Of a stretch of 64,000 nucleotides of DNA, positions 45,994 to 53,343 are shown piece after piece. Source of the stretch: Rhodoblastus sp963828185 (lineage in GTDB: Bacteria; Pseudomonadota; Alphaproteobacteria; Rhizobiales; Beijerinckiaceae); assembly GCA_963828185.1 (NCBI GenBank), contig CAWHDV010000001.1:62001-126000 (forward strand). Reading direction: 5' to 3'. The translations under genes and the position numbers were made by a program. The notes under the pieces were generated by a model. It was not told the origin of the DNA and made no database searches. It worked only from the letters and a program-made list of their open reading frames with translations. Numbering within the stretch: the first letter of the stretch is position 1; every line of letters starts with the position of its first letter.

Positions 45994-46281
45994 ATGCCGA
46001 AAGCCTACATCATCGCTCGCGTAAACGTGCATGACGCCGAGGCCTATGGCCGCTACGCCGCGCTCGCCCCCGACGCGATGAAGAAATATGGCGCGCGGGT
46101 TCTCGCGCGCGGCGGGCGTTGCGAGGCGTTGGAAGGCGAGGCGCGCTCGCGCAATGTCATTCTCGAATTCGACGATTATGAAACGGCGAAAGCCTATTAT
46201 CACTCGCCGGAATACCAGGAAGCCCGCCAGCATCGCATCGGCGCCGCCGATTTCGACCTGACTTTGGTCGAAGGCGGCTGA
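45994..46281 (+). CDS. DUF1330 domain-containing protein
   Basis: A 95-residue dimeric alpha-beta barrel protein starting MPKAYIIARVNVHDAEAY. The conserved RGGRCEALEGE and YHSPEYQEARQHR segments define DUF1330. The biochemical role is unknown; the fold suggests a small monooxygenase-like or ligand-binding protein. It sits between pyrF and dapB as in other Rhizobiales. Confidence 0.88.
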   Translation: MPKAYIIARVNVHDAEAYGRYAALAPDAMKKYGARVLARGGRCEALEGEARSRNVILEFDDYETAKAYYHSPEYQEARQHRIGAADFDLTLVEGG

Positions 46282-46352
46282 CGCGCGACTTTTGCCTTGA
46301 CGCGAAAAGGCCTATAGAGCGGCGAGCCAAAGCCGAGCCGGAGTTTTTTTCA

Positions 46353-47159
46353 ATGGATGACATGCGCCTTGTCGTGGTCGGCGCCGCCGGCCGCATGGGC
46401 CAGATGCTGGTCAGGACGATCGCCGAAACCGAGGGCGTCGTCCTCGCGAGCGCCCTGGAGCGGCCCGGTTCGGCGGCGATCGGCCACGACGCCGGCGTGG
46501 TCGCCGGCCTGCCGCCGCTGCATGTCCCGATCACCGACGATCCGCTGGCCGCCCTGCTCAAGGCCGATGGCGTGATCGATTTCACGGCGCCGGCGGCGAC
46601 CGTGGAAATCGCCGCCTTGGCGGCGCAGGCGCGCATCGTCCATGTCGTCGGCACCACAGGCATGGGCGAGGCCGATCTGGCAAAACTCGCAGCCGCCGCC
46701 CGCCACGCCGTCATCGTGCGCTCCGGCAACATGAGCCTTGGCGTCAACCTGCTCGCCGCCATGGTGGAAAAGGCGGCCAAGACGCTTGGCCCCGACTGGG
46801 ACATCGAAATCCTCGAGATGCATCACCGCATGAAGGTCGATGCGCCCTCGGGCACGGCGCTGCTGCTCGGCGAGGCCGCGGCAAAAGGCCGCGACATCGC
46901 GCTGGCGGAGCATAGCGTGCGGGCGCGCGACGGCCACACGGGCGCGAGAAAACCCGGCGACATCGGCTTCGCGACCCTGCGCGGCGGCACGGTGGTCGGC
47001 GATCACAGCGTGATTTTCGCCGGACCCGGCGAACGCATCGAATTCGCGCACAAGGCCGAGGACCGCGGCATTTTTTCGCGCGGCGCCGTGCGGGCGGCGC
47101 TGTGGGGGCGCGGGCGCAAGCACGGCCTCTATTCGATGGCCAATGTGCTGGGATTTTGA
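46353..47159 (+). CDS. dapB: 4-hydroxy-tetrahydrodipicolinate reductase
   Basis: A 268-residue NAD(P)H enzyme of lysine and meso-diaminopimelate synthesis. The Rossmann motif VVGAAGRMGQML is at residues 7-18, VVGTTGMGE follows, and the substrate-binding EMHHRMKVDAPSGTAL is near residue 156. It is followed by gpmA after a leader containing the repeat element. Confidence 0.96.
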   Translation: MDDMRLVVVGAAGRMGQMLVRTIAETEGVVLASALERPGSAAIGHDAGVVAGLPPLHVPITDDPLAALLKADGVIDFTAPAATVEIAALAAQARIVHVVGTTGMGEADLAKLAAAARHAVIVRSGNMSLGVNLLAAMVEKAAKTLGPDWDIEILEMHHRMKVDAPSGTALLLGEAAAKGRDIALAEHSVRARDGHTGARKPGDIGFATLRGGTVVGDHSVIFAGPGERIEFAHKAEDRGIFSRGAVRAALWGRGRKHGLYSMANVLGF

Positions 47160-47183
47160 GTTTCCGTGACCCGCTCGCGCAGC

Positions 47184-47279
47184 GGGCCGGAGCGAATGCC
47201 AAAGGGCGTCGATAGACGCCCGTCTTTAAGACGGTCTATGGCCGAGCTGATGCGAGGATCAGCGACCGCGCCAGCGGTC
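47184..47279 (-). repeat. Diverged single copy of the ffh-type leader element, upstream of gpmA
   Basis: On the minus strand it shares with the ffh array an exact 17-nt word CCTCGCATCAGCTCGGC (at 47241-47257), the inverted repeat GACCGC..GCGGTC (here GACCGC-tggc-GCGGTC), and GCATTCGCTCC followed by GGCCCG. A 40-nt insertion with its own stem (ATAGAC..GTCTAT) separates two parts. In both places the element ends just before the ribosome-binding site and runs in the same direction relative to the gene. Confidence 0.75.
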
Positions 47280-47302
47280 AAACGCAAAAAAGGAGAAACG
47301 AA

Positions 47303-47923
47303 GTGACACGTCTTCTTGTGCTCGTGCGCCACGGCCAGAGCGAGTGGAACCTGAAAAACCTGTTCACCGGCTGGAAGGACCCCGACCTGACGGAGCAGGG
47401 AATCCGCGAAGCGAAAGCGGCCGGCCAGCGGCTCAAGGCCTTGGGCCTCGCCTTCGACACGGGATACACTTCGGCGCTGACCCGCGCGCAGAACACGATG
47501 GATTTGATGCTGGCCGAATTGGGCCAGACCACGCTGCCCGTCGCGCGCGACCAGGCGCTGAACGAGCGCGACTACGGCGATCTCTGCGGCCTGAACAAGG
47601 ACGACGCCCGCAAGAAATGGGGCGACGAGCAGGTCCATCTCTGGCGTCGGTCCTATGACGTTCCCCCGCCCGGCGGCGAAAGTTTAAAAGATACGGTGGC
47701 GCGCGTGCTGCCCTATTACAACCAGGAAATCCTGCCCGCCGTGCTGCGCGGCGAGCGGACGCTGGTCGCCGCGCACGGCAATTCGCTGCGCGCCCTGGTG
47801 ATGGTGCTCGACCGCCTGACGCCGCAGACCATTCCCAGCATGGAGCTGGCGACCGGCGTGCCGCTGGTCTACCGCCTCAAGCCGGATTCGACGGTGGAGT
47901 CGAAGCAGGTGCTCGCAGCGTAA
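47303..47923 (+). CDS. gpmA: 2,3-bisphosphoglycerate-dependent phosphoglycerate mutase
   Basis: A 206-residue glycolytic mutase. The catalytic LVRHGQSEWNLKNLFTGW carries the phosphohistidine, ALNERDYGDLCGL holds the proton donor, and AAHGNSLRALVM the second His. The start is GTG with AAAAAAGGAGAAACGAA upstream, a strong ribosome-binding site. Slightly shorter than the E. coli enzyme (250), as is normal for alphaproteobacteria. Confidence 0.96.
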   Translation: MTRLLVLVRHGQSEWNLKNLFTGWKDPDLTEQGIREAKAAGQRLKALGLAFDTGYTSALTRAQNTMDLMLAELGQTTLPVARDQALNERDYGDLCGLNKDDARKKWGDEQVHLWRRSYDVPPPGGESLKDTVARVLPYYNQEILPAVLRGERTLVAAHGNSLRALVMVLDRLTPQTIPSMELATGVPLVYRLKPDSTVESKQVLAA

Positions 47924-47948
47924 GTTGCCGCAAGCTTTCGTTGACGCT

Positions 47949-47993
47949 CCCTCGCCCCGCTTGCGGCGCTTGCGGCGCTTGTGGGGAGAGGGG
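47949..47993. terminator. Hairpin with three 9-bp tandem repeats between gpmA and alkB
   Basis: Arms CCCTCGCCCC (47949-47958) and GGGGAGAGGG (47983-47992) pair with one mismatch. The interior holds three tandem copies of CGCTTGCGG (the last CGCTTGTGG) at 47958-47984. It lies between convergent genes and may stop transcription from both sides; there is no T run. Confidence 0.55.
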
Positions 47994-48019
47994 ACGCTCA
48001 CGATCGGCGCCGTTGCCGA

Positions 48020-48625
48020 TCAGTCAACCTTGCGCAGGGTCAGGTTGATCCGGCCGGGCGGCGACAGAAGCGTCGATGTGCCGGAAAAAATCCTGTCGAC
48101 GCCGTGGAACATTTTTCGCGCGGGACCGCCGAACACCAAAACGTCGCCCAACTCCAGCCGGATGGTTTCAGCGGGCGCGCCGCGTAAAATACCGCCATGG
48201 CGGAAGCGGCAGGCGTCACCGAGCGAAACGGAAACGATCGGCGCGGAAAAATCGATTTCGTCGCGGTCCTGGTGCGCGCCCATTTTGGCCTGAGCGTCAT
48301 AATAATTGATCAGGCAGGCGTCCGGATCGCTGGCGAATGCAGCGAAATCGCGCCATAGCCGCAGGACGCTGTCCGGCATCGGCGGCCAGTTCTGGCCTGT
48401 TTCGGGATGGGTTTGCTGGTAGCGATAGCCGGAAATGTCCGACACCCAGCCGAGCGCGCCGCAATTGCTCATGCGCGCCGACATCGGCTTGCCGCTGCGC
48501 GGCATGGTCGGGCGGAACAGCGGCGCCTGGCGCAGGATTTCGCGCAAATCGGCGAGCAACGCCTCCTGCGCGGCCCGGTCGAGCGCCGTCTTGTAAAGGC
48601 GCACGCCGGGTTTGAGCGTCAGCAT
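48020..48625 (-). CDS. alkB: Alpha-ketoglutarate-dependent dioxygenase AlkB
   Basis: A 201-residue Fe(II)/2-oxoglutarate dioxygenase that repairs alkylated bases. Iron ligands are HQDRDE (H-x-D) near residue 117 and a distal His in MFHGVDRI; the 2-oxoglutarate Arg motif is RINLTLR at the end. Substrate-lid residues (MSNCGALGW, then YRYQQTHPETG) fit AlkB. It starts 11 nt after grpE on the same strand. Confidence 0.92.
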   Translation of the reverse strand: MLTLKPGVRLYKTALDRAAQEALLADLREILRQAPLFRPTMPRSGKPMSARMSNCGALGWVSDISGYRYQQTHPETGQNWPPMPDSVLRLWRDFAAFASDPDACLINYYDAQAKMGAHQDRDEIDFSAPIVSVSLGDACRFRHGGILRGAPAETIRLELGDVLVFGGPARKMFHGVDRIFSGTSTLLSPPGRINLTLRKVD

Positions 48626-48636
48626 CGCCGTGGCTT

Positions 48637-49224
48637 TTAGTTGGCTTTGGCGCCGCCCTTGGCGACGCCCACCTTGGCCGGGCGCAAAACGCGTTCGCCG
48701 ATGGCGAAGCCGTCTTCCACGACCTGCGCCACCGTGCCGGCGGGCAGGCTTTCGTCATGCGCCTCGAACAGGGCTTCATGGAAATTCGGATCGAATTTCT
48801 GGCCCTTCGGCTCGAGCTTGCGCACGCCGTGGCGCGAAAGGCGCGAAATAAAGTCGCGTTCGGTCAGTTCGATGCCTTCGACAAAGCTCTTCAGCGCATT
48901 GTCCGCGCCTTCGCGCGCCTCGGGCGGCACATTGTCGAGCGCGCGCTTGAGATTGTCGGCGAAAGTCAGCATGTCCCTGGCGAAGGAGGTTACGCCATAG
49001 GCCTTGGCGTCGACGACCTCCTTTTCGGTGCGGCGGCGCAGGTTTTCCATTTCCGCCAGCGTGCGCAGCACCTTGTCCTTGAGGCCGGCGTTCTCGGCGA
49101 TCAGCGCCTGCACGGCCTGCGCGTCGCGTTCGGCCTCGCCCTGGCCCTGCGTCGGCTCAGCGGCGGCGGCCGTTTCGTCGGTTTGCGAAGGCGTATCGTC
49201 CTGCGGGTTTTTACCGTCGTTCAT
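48637..49224 (-). CDS. grpE: Nucleotide exchange factor GrpE
   Basis: A 195-residue co-chaperone that releases ADP from DnaK. An acidic N-terminal tail (residues 1-40) precedes a long coiled coil (LIAENAGLKDKVLRTLAEMENLRRRTEKEV) and the beta domain with FDPNFHEALFE and VVEDGFAIGERVLRPAKVGV. The start MNDGKNPQDD follows the RpoH-type promoter at 49256-49284. alkB follows in the same transcript. Confidence 0.96.
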   Translation of the reverse strand: MNDGKNPQDDTPSQTDETAAAAEPTQGQGEAERDAQAVQALIAENAGLKDKVLRTLAEMENLRRRTEKEVVDAKAYGVTSFARDMLTFADNLKRALDNVPPEAREGADNALKSFVEGIELTERDFISRLSRHGVRKLEPKGQKFDPNFHEALFEAHDESLPAGTVAQVVEDGFAIGERVLRPAKVGVAKGGAKAN

Positions 49225-49255
49225 CGTCGAGCCATTTCCTGTTGCGTCGCGAAGC

Positions 49256-49284
49256 ATATCGGCCCGGACGCGGCAAAAATCAAG
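49256..49284 (-). promoter_or_regulatory. RpoH (sigma-32) promoter of grpE
   Basis: On the minus strand CTTG (49284-49281), an 18-nt spacer, then CCGATAT (49262-49256). This matches the alphaproteobacterial consensus CTTG-N17/18-CYTATNT except for one base. It overlaps the last codons of glnD and lies about 30 nt from the grpE start. The same spacing is used upstream of dnaK. Confidence 0.6.
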
Positions 49285-52096
49285 CTTTTCGCTTGATGGC
49301 GAAAACATCGAGCAGATGTCGGCGCACCGCCGCCTGCCGCGCCGGATTGATCACCTTGGCCCCCGTCAGGTCGGTGACATAGAACACGTCGACCGCCTTT
49401 TCGCCGAAAGTGACGATATGCGCGGAGGCGATATTGAGATTGAGCCGGGACAAGGCGAAGGTCAGGTCGAACAAGAGGCCCGGCCGGTCAAGGCCGGACA
49501 CCTCGATGACGCTGTACATATGCGACAGGCTGTTGTCGATGACGACGTCCGGCGGCACATTGAACGTATCTTCGCGCGGCGCTCCGGCGCCCGCCTTGGC
49601 TGAAACCAGGTCGCTCAAGTGGATTTCGCCGCGCAAGGCCTGTTCGATCGCGCGAGCGATGCGCTCGCCCCGCCTGGTCTCGTCCTCGTCGCGGTCGAAG
49701 GCGCGGGAGATGCAGATTGTGTCCAGCGCCAGCCCGTCGGTGGTGGTGAAGATCTGGGCGTCGACAATATTGGCGCCCGAGGCTGCGCAGGCCCCGGCGA
49801 TGATCGTCAGCAGGCGCGGATGGTCGGGCGCGACGACAGTCAGCTCGCTGACGCCGCGATAGGCGTCGGTGGCGACCTCGGTCGCGAGCGAATGCATCTC
49901 GACAGCGCTGGCGTGCAGCAGCTGGGCGTGCTGGACCTTGTGCGCCACATCGACCTTGAGCCAGTAGGCCGGATAGTGGCGGGCGGCGTATTCGGCGAAT
50001 TCGTGGTCCGACCAGGCCGGCAATTTCTCGCGCAATTCCTGCTGCGACTGGGCGACGCGGCGCTTGCGGTCGACCGAGGAATGGCCGCCGGCCAGCACCA
50101 CTTCGGTCTCCCAGTAGAGCGTGCGGATCAGCTCGCCCTTCCAGCCGTTCCAGACGCCGGGACCGACCGCGCGGATGTCGCAGACGGTCAGCACGGTCAG
50201 CATCTTCAGCCGCTCGATGGTTTGCACGATCTTGGCGAAGCCCTCGATGGTGCGCGGATCGGCGAGGTCGCGGCTCTGGGCGATATTCGACATGATCAGG
50301 TGCTGCTCGACCAGCCAGGCCGCGGTTTCCGTCTCCGCCTCGGCGAGGCCGAGGCGCTGGCACAGCTTGCGCGCCACCTGCCCGCCGGCGATGGAGTGGT
50401 CCTCCTTGCGGCCCTTGGCGATGTCATGCAGCAGCAGCGCCACGTAAAGCGCGCGGCGGTGCGAGATCGACGGCATGATCGAACTGGTCAGCGGCAATTC
50501 GGCGTCGCGGTGATGCAATTCGAGCGAGGCCAGCTCGCCCAGCGCGCGCAGCAGATGCTCGTCCACCGTGTAGTGATGGTACATGTTGAACTGCATCATC
50601 GCGACGATGCGGCCGAAATCGGGCAGGAAGCGGCCGAGCACGCCGGCCTCGTTCATCAGCCGCAAGGCGCGCTCGCTCGATTGCGGCGTGGTGAGGATTT
50701 CGAGAAACAGCCGGTTGGCCTCGGGATTGGCGCGCAATTTCGCATCTATGCGCGGCAGCGATTGGGTCACGAGACGCAGCGCGTCCGGATGGATTGGAAG
50801 TTCGTTGCGCGCCGCGACCGAGAACAGCCGGATCAGATTGATCGGCTCCTCGTCGAAAATGCTGTTGGAGGAGACGGTGACGCGATCCGTCTCGAGCGCG
50901 AAGGGGCCGAGATCCCTGGGCTTGCTGCGCCGCCGGAACCGGCCGACGAAGCGATCGAACACGGCGCGCGGTTTGGCCTGGCGCTCCTCGAGCCCGGCGC
51001 AGACGATGTTGGTGAGGTCGCCGACATGCTTGGCGATCACGAAATAATGCTTCATGAAGCGTTCGACCGCCGACAGGCCGTCGCGATCGGAATAGCCCAG
51101 TTTGGCGGCGAGCACGCGTTGCAAATCGAAACTCAGCCGCTCCTCGGGGCGGCTGGTGGCGAAATGCAGGGTGCAGCGCACTTTCCACAAAAAAGTCTCG
51201 CAGCGGCGAAACAGCCGCAATTCCTGTTCGCTGAACAGGCCGACGCCGACGAGCGCCTCGACGTCCTGCACGCGATAGGCGTATTTGGCGATCCAGAACA
51301 ACGTATTGAGGTCGCGCAACCCGCCCTTGCCCTCCTTGACGTTGGGCTCGACGAGATAGCGCGAGGCGCCGGCGCGCTGGACGCGCTGGTCGCGTTCGGC
51401 GAGCTTGGCGGCGACGAACTCCGGCGCGGTGTTGCGCACGATCTCGTTGTCAAAACGCGCCAGCATCGTGTCGAGCAGGGAGCGGTCGCCGAGGATCAAG
51501 CGACATTCCAGCAGGGTCGTGCGGATCGTCATGTCGGCCTTGGCCTGCTTCAGGCATTCCTCGACCGTCCGCGTGGCGTGGCCGACCTTCTGCTTCAGGT
51601 CCCACAGCAGGTAGAGCATGGATTCGACCAGCGCCTCGTCGCCGGCGCGGTCCTGCCCGCGCAGGAGGAAGAGCAGGTCGATATCCGAACCGGGCGCCAG
51701 CGCGCCGCGCCCATAGCCGCCGACCGCGACGACGCAGAGATGGCCGGACGCGGCTTCGGGACGGATGTGTTTGACAACGCAAGCATGGATCGCGCGCAAA
51801 AGCTCGTCCTCGACATAGGCGAGATGCGCGCCGCAGGCGATGCCCGCGCCCTTGTCCTCCAGGGCCGCCCGCGCGACCGTCCTGCCGTGTTCGAGCGCGC
51901 CCGCGAAGATTTCGACCGCCGCCTTGCGGAATTCGGCAGTCGCGCCGCCGAGCGCCTCGGCCCTGGCGGCCATTTCCGCCTCGATGGCGGCGCGGTCGAT
52001 CAAGGCCTTCATCGGCAATTCGAGCCGGGGACCGGTCCATTTCGGGGATGGCGCGGCGCCGCCGTCCTTGTGTGCGAGATTGGCCTGCAGGCTCAT
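49280..52096 (-). CDS. glnD: Bifunctional uridylyltransferase / uridylyl-removing enzyme GlnD
   Basis: A 938-residue sensor that uridylylates PII proteins at low glutamine and removes UMP at high glutamine. The nucleotidyltransferase motif is VGGYGRGALAPGSDIDLLFL near residue 126, the HD domain has HHYTVDEHLLRAL and ALLLHDIAKGRKEDHS, and two C-terminal ACT domains begin near LTVVAPDHPRLL and EVSGLDRPGLLFDL. Its ATG overlaps the gshB stop by 4 nt. Confidence 0.97.
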   Translation of the reverse strand: MSLQANLAHKDGGAAPSPKWTGPRLELPMKALIDRAAIEAEMAARAEALGGATAEFRKAAVEIFAGALEHGRTVARAALEDKGAGIACGAHLAYVEDELLRAIHACVVKHIRPEAASGHLCVVAVGGYGRGALAPGSDIDLLFLLRGQDRAGDEALVESMLYLLWDLKQKVGHATRTVEECLKQAKADMTIRTTLLECRLILGDRSLLDTMLARFDNEIVRNTAPEFVAAKLAERDQRVQRAGASRYLVEPNVKEGKGGLRDLNTLFWIAKYAYRVQDVEALVGVGLFSEQELRLFRRCETFLWKVRCTLHFATSRPEERLSFDLQRVLAAKLGYSDRDGLSAVERFMKHYFVIAKHVGDLTNIVCAGLEERQAKPRAVFDRFVGRFRRRSKPRDLGPFALETDRVTVSSNSIFDEEPINLIRLFSVAARNELPIHPDALRLVTQSLPRIDAKLRANPEANRLFLEILTTPQSSERALRLMNEAGVLGRFLPDFGRIVAMMQFNMYHHYTVDEHLLRALGELASLELHHRDAELPLTSSIMPSISHRRALYVALLLHDIAKGRKEDHSIAGGQVARKLCQRLGLAEAETETAAWLVEQHLIMSNIAQSRDLADPRTIEGFAKIVQTIERLKMLTVLTVCDIRAVGPGVWNGWKGELIRTLYWETEVVLAGGHSSVDRKRRVAQSQQELREKLPAWSDHEFAEYAARHYPAYWLKVDVAHKVQHAQLLHASAVEMHSLATEVATDAYRGVSELTVVAPDHPRLLTIIAGACAASGANIVDAQIFTTTDGLALDTICISRAFDRDEDETRRGERIARAIEQALRGEIHLSDLVSAKAGAGAPREDTFNVPPDVVIDNSLSHMYSVIEVSGLDRPGLLFDLTFALSRLNLNIASAHIVTFGEKAVDVFYVTDLTGAKVINPARQAAVRRHLLDVFAIKRKA

Positions 52097-53082
52097 TTCT
52101 TCGTTCCCTGGGCCGCGTTCTGGACCGAATTCCGGGTCGCATGGCGTCGTTCGATGGCGTCCCAGATGGCGGCGGCGGCGTCCGGGCCGCCGGTGCGCTT
52201 GACGGCGCGAATGCCGGTCGGCGAGGTGACGTTGATTTCGGTGAGATAGCCGTCGATCACGTCGATGCCGACGAAGATCAGGCCGCGCTTCCTGAGCTCG
52301 GGGCCGATGGCAGCGCAGATTTCCTTTTCGCGGGGCGAGAGTTCGGTCGCTTCGGCAGCGCCGCCGCGCACCATGTTCGAGCGGATGTCATTGACCGCCG
52401 GCACGCGATTGACGGCGCCGCACGGCTCGCCGTCGACGAGAAGGATCCGCTTGTCGCCCCGGGCGACGGCGGGAAGGAATTTCTGCACCACCCATTGCTC
52501 GCGAAAGCTGGTGGCGAAGAGATCGAACAGCGAGCCGTAATTGGCGTCCTCCTTCATCAGGCGGAACACCGCGGCGCCGCCAAAACCGTGCAGCGGCTTC
52601 ACCACCACTTCGCCATGCTCCGCGCGAAAGGCGTCGATCTGCGCCTTGTCGCGGGTGATGAGGGTCGGCGGCATCAATTGCGGAAAATCCATCACGAACA
52701 GTTTTTCGGGCGCGTTGCGCACGCTGGCCGGATCGTTGACGACGAGGGTTGCGCCGCCGATCTTTTCGAGCAGATGGGTCGAAGTGATATAGGCGAGGTC
52801 GAACGGCGGGTCCTGGCGCAACAGCACGACATCCATGTCGCGCAAAAAAATCTCGCGCGCCGCGCCAAGCTCGTGATGGTCGCCTTTCACGTCGCGCACG
52901 ACGAGCGCCTGGGCCGAGGCGACGACATCGACGCCGCGCTGCGACAGCCGCTCGGGCGTGTAATAATTCAACTCGAACCCGCGCTGCTGCGCTTCCAGCA
53001 GCAAGGCGAAAGTGGAATCTCCGGCGATGTTGATCCGTTCGATGGGGTCCATCTGCACGGCGATTTTCCTGACGGTGCTCAT
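52093..53082 (-). CDS. gshB: Glutathione synthetase
   Basis: A 329-residue ATP-grasp ligase joining glycine to gamma-glutamylcysteine. The N-terminal domain has IAVQMDPIERINIAGDSTFAL and LLRQDPPFDLAYITSTHLLE; the ATP-grasp core has VVKPLHGFGGAAVFR, and the C-terminus has EINVTSPTGIRAV. The start MSTVRKIAVQMDP is the family start. It is coupled to glnD downstream and divergent from the decarboxylase gene. Confidence 0.96.
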   Translation of the reverse strand: MSTVRKIAVQMDPIERINIAGDSTFALLLEAQQRGFELNYYTPERLSQRGVDVVASAQALVVRDVKGDHHELGAAREIFLRDMDVVLLRQDPPFDLAYITSTHLLEKIGGATLVVNDPASVRNAPEKLFVMDFPQLMPPTLITRDKAQIDAFRAEHGEVVVKPLHGFGGAAVFRLMKEDANYGSLFDLFATSFREQWVVQKFLPAVARGDKRILLVDGEPCGAVNRVPAVNDIRSNMVRGGAAEATELSPREKEICAAIGPELRKRGLIFVGIDVIDGYLTEINVTSPTGIRAVKRTGGPDAAAAIWDAIERRHATRNSVQNAAQGTKK

Positions 53083-53343
53083 TCCAGACGGTTCTCCGAT
53101 TCCTGCCTCGCGGTCCGGCGGCGCGGCCGCCGCGAATCCTGGCATTGTTGCATGGGTTCGCCGCCCCCGGCAAAGCGAACGCCGGCCCCGAACATGGCGA
53201 GGCCATCAGACATTCGCCAGTGCCGGCGCGCGAGAATGCCTTCGGATTAGACCTCGGCGCAATCCCGCACTATAAGGATTCATCAAAAGGTCACGCTCCC
53301 AAGCCAAACCTGCTCCGCCGTTGGAAAAAAGCCGGGATCAAGC

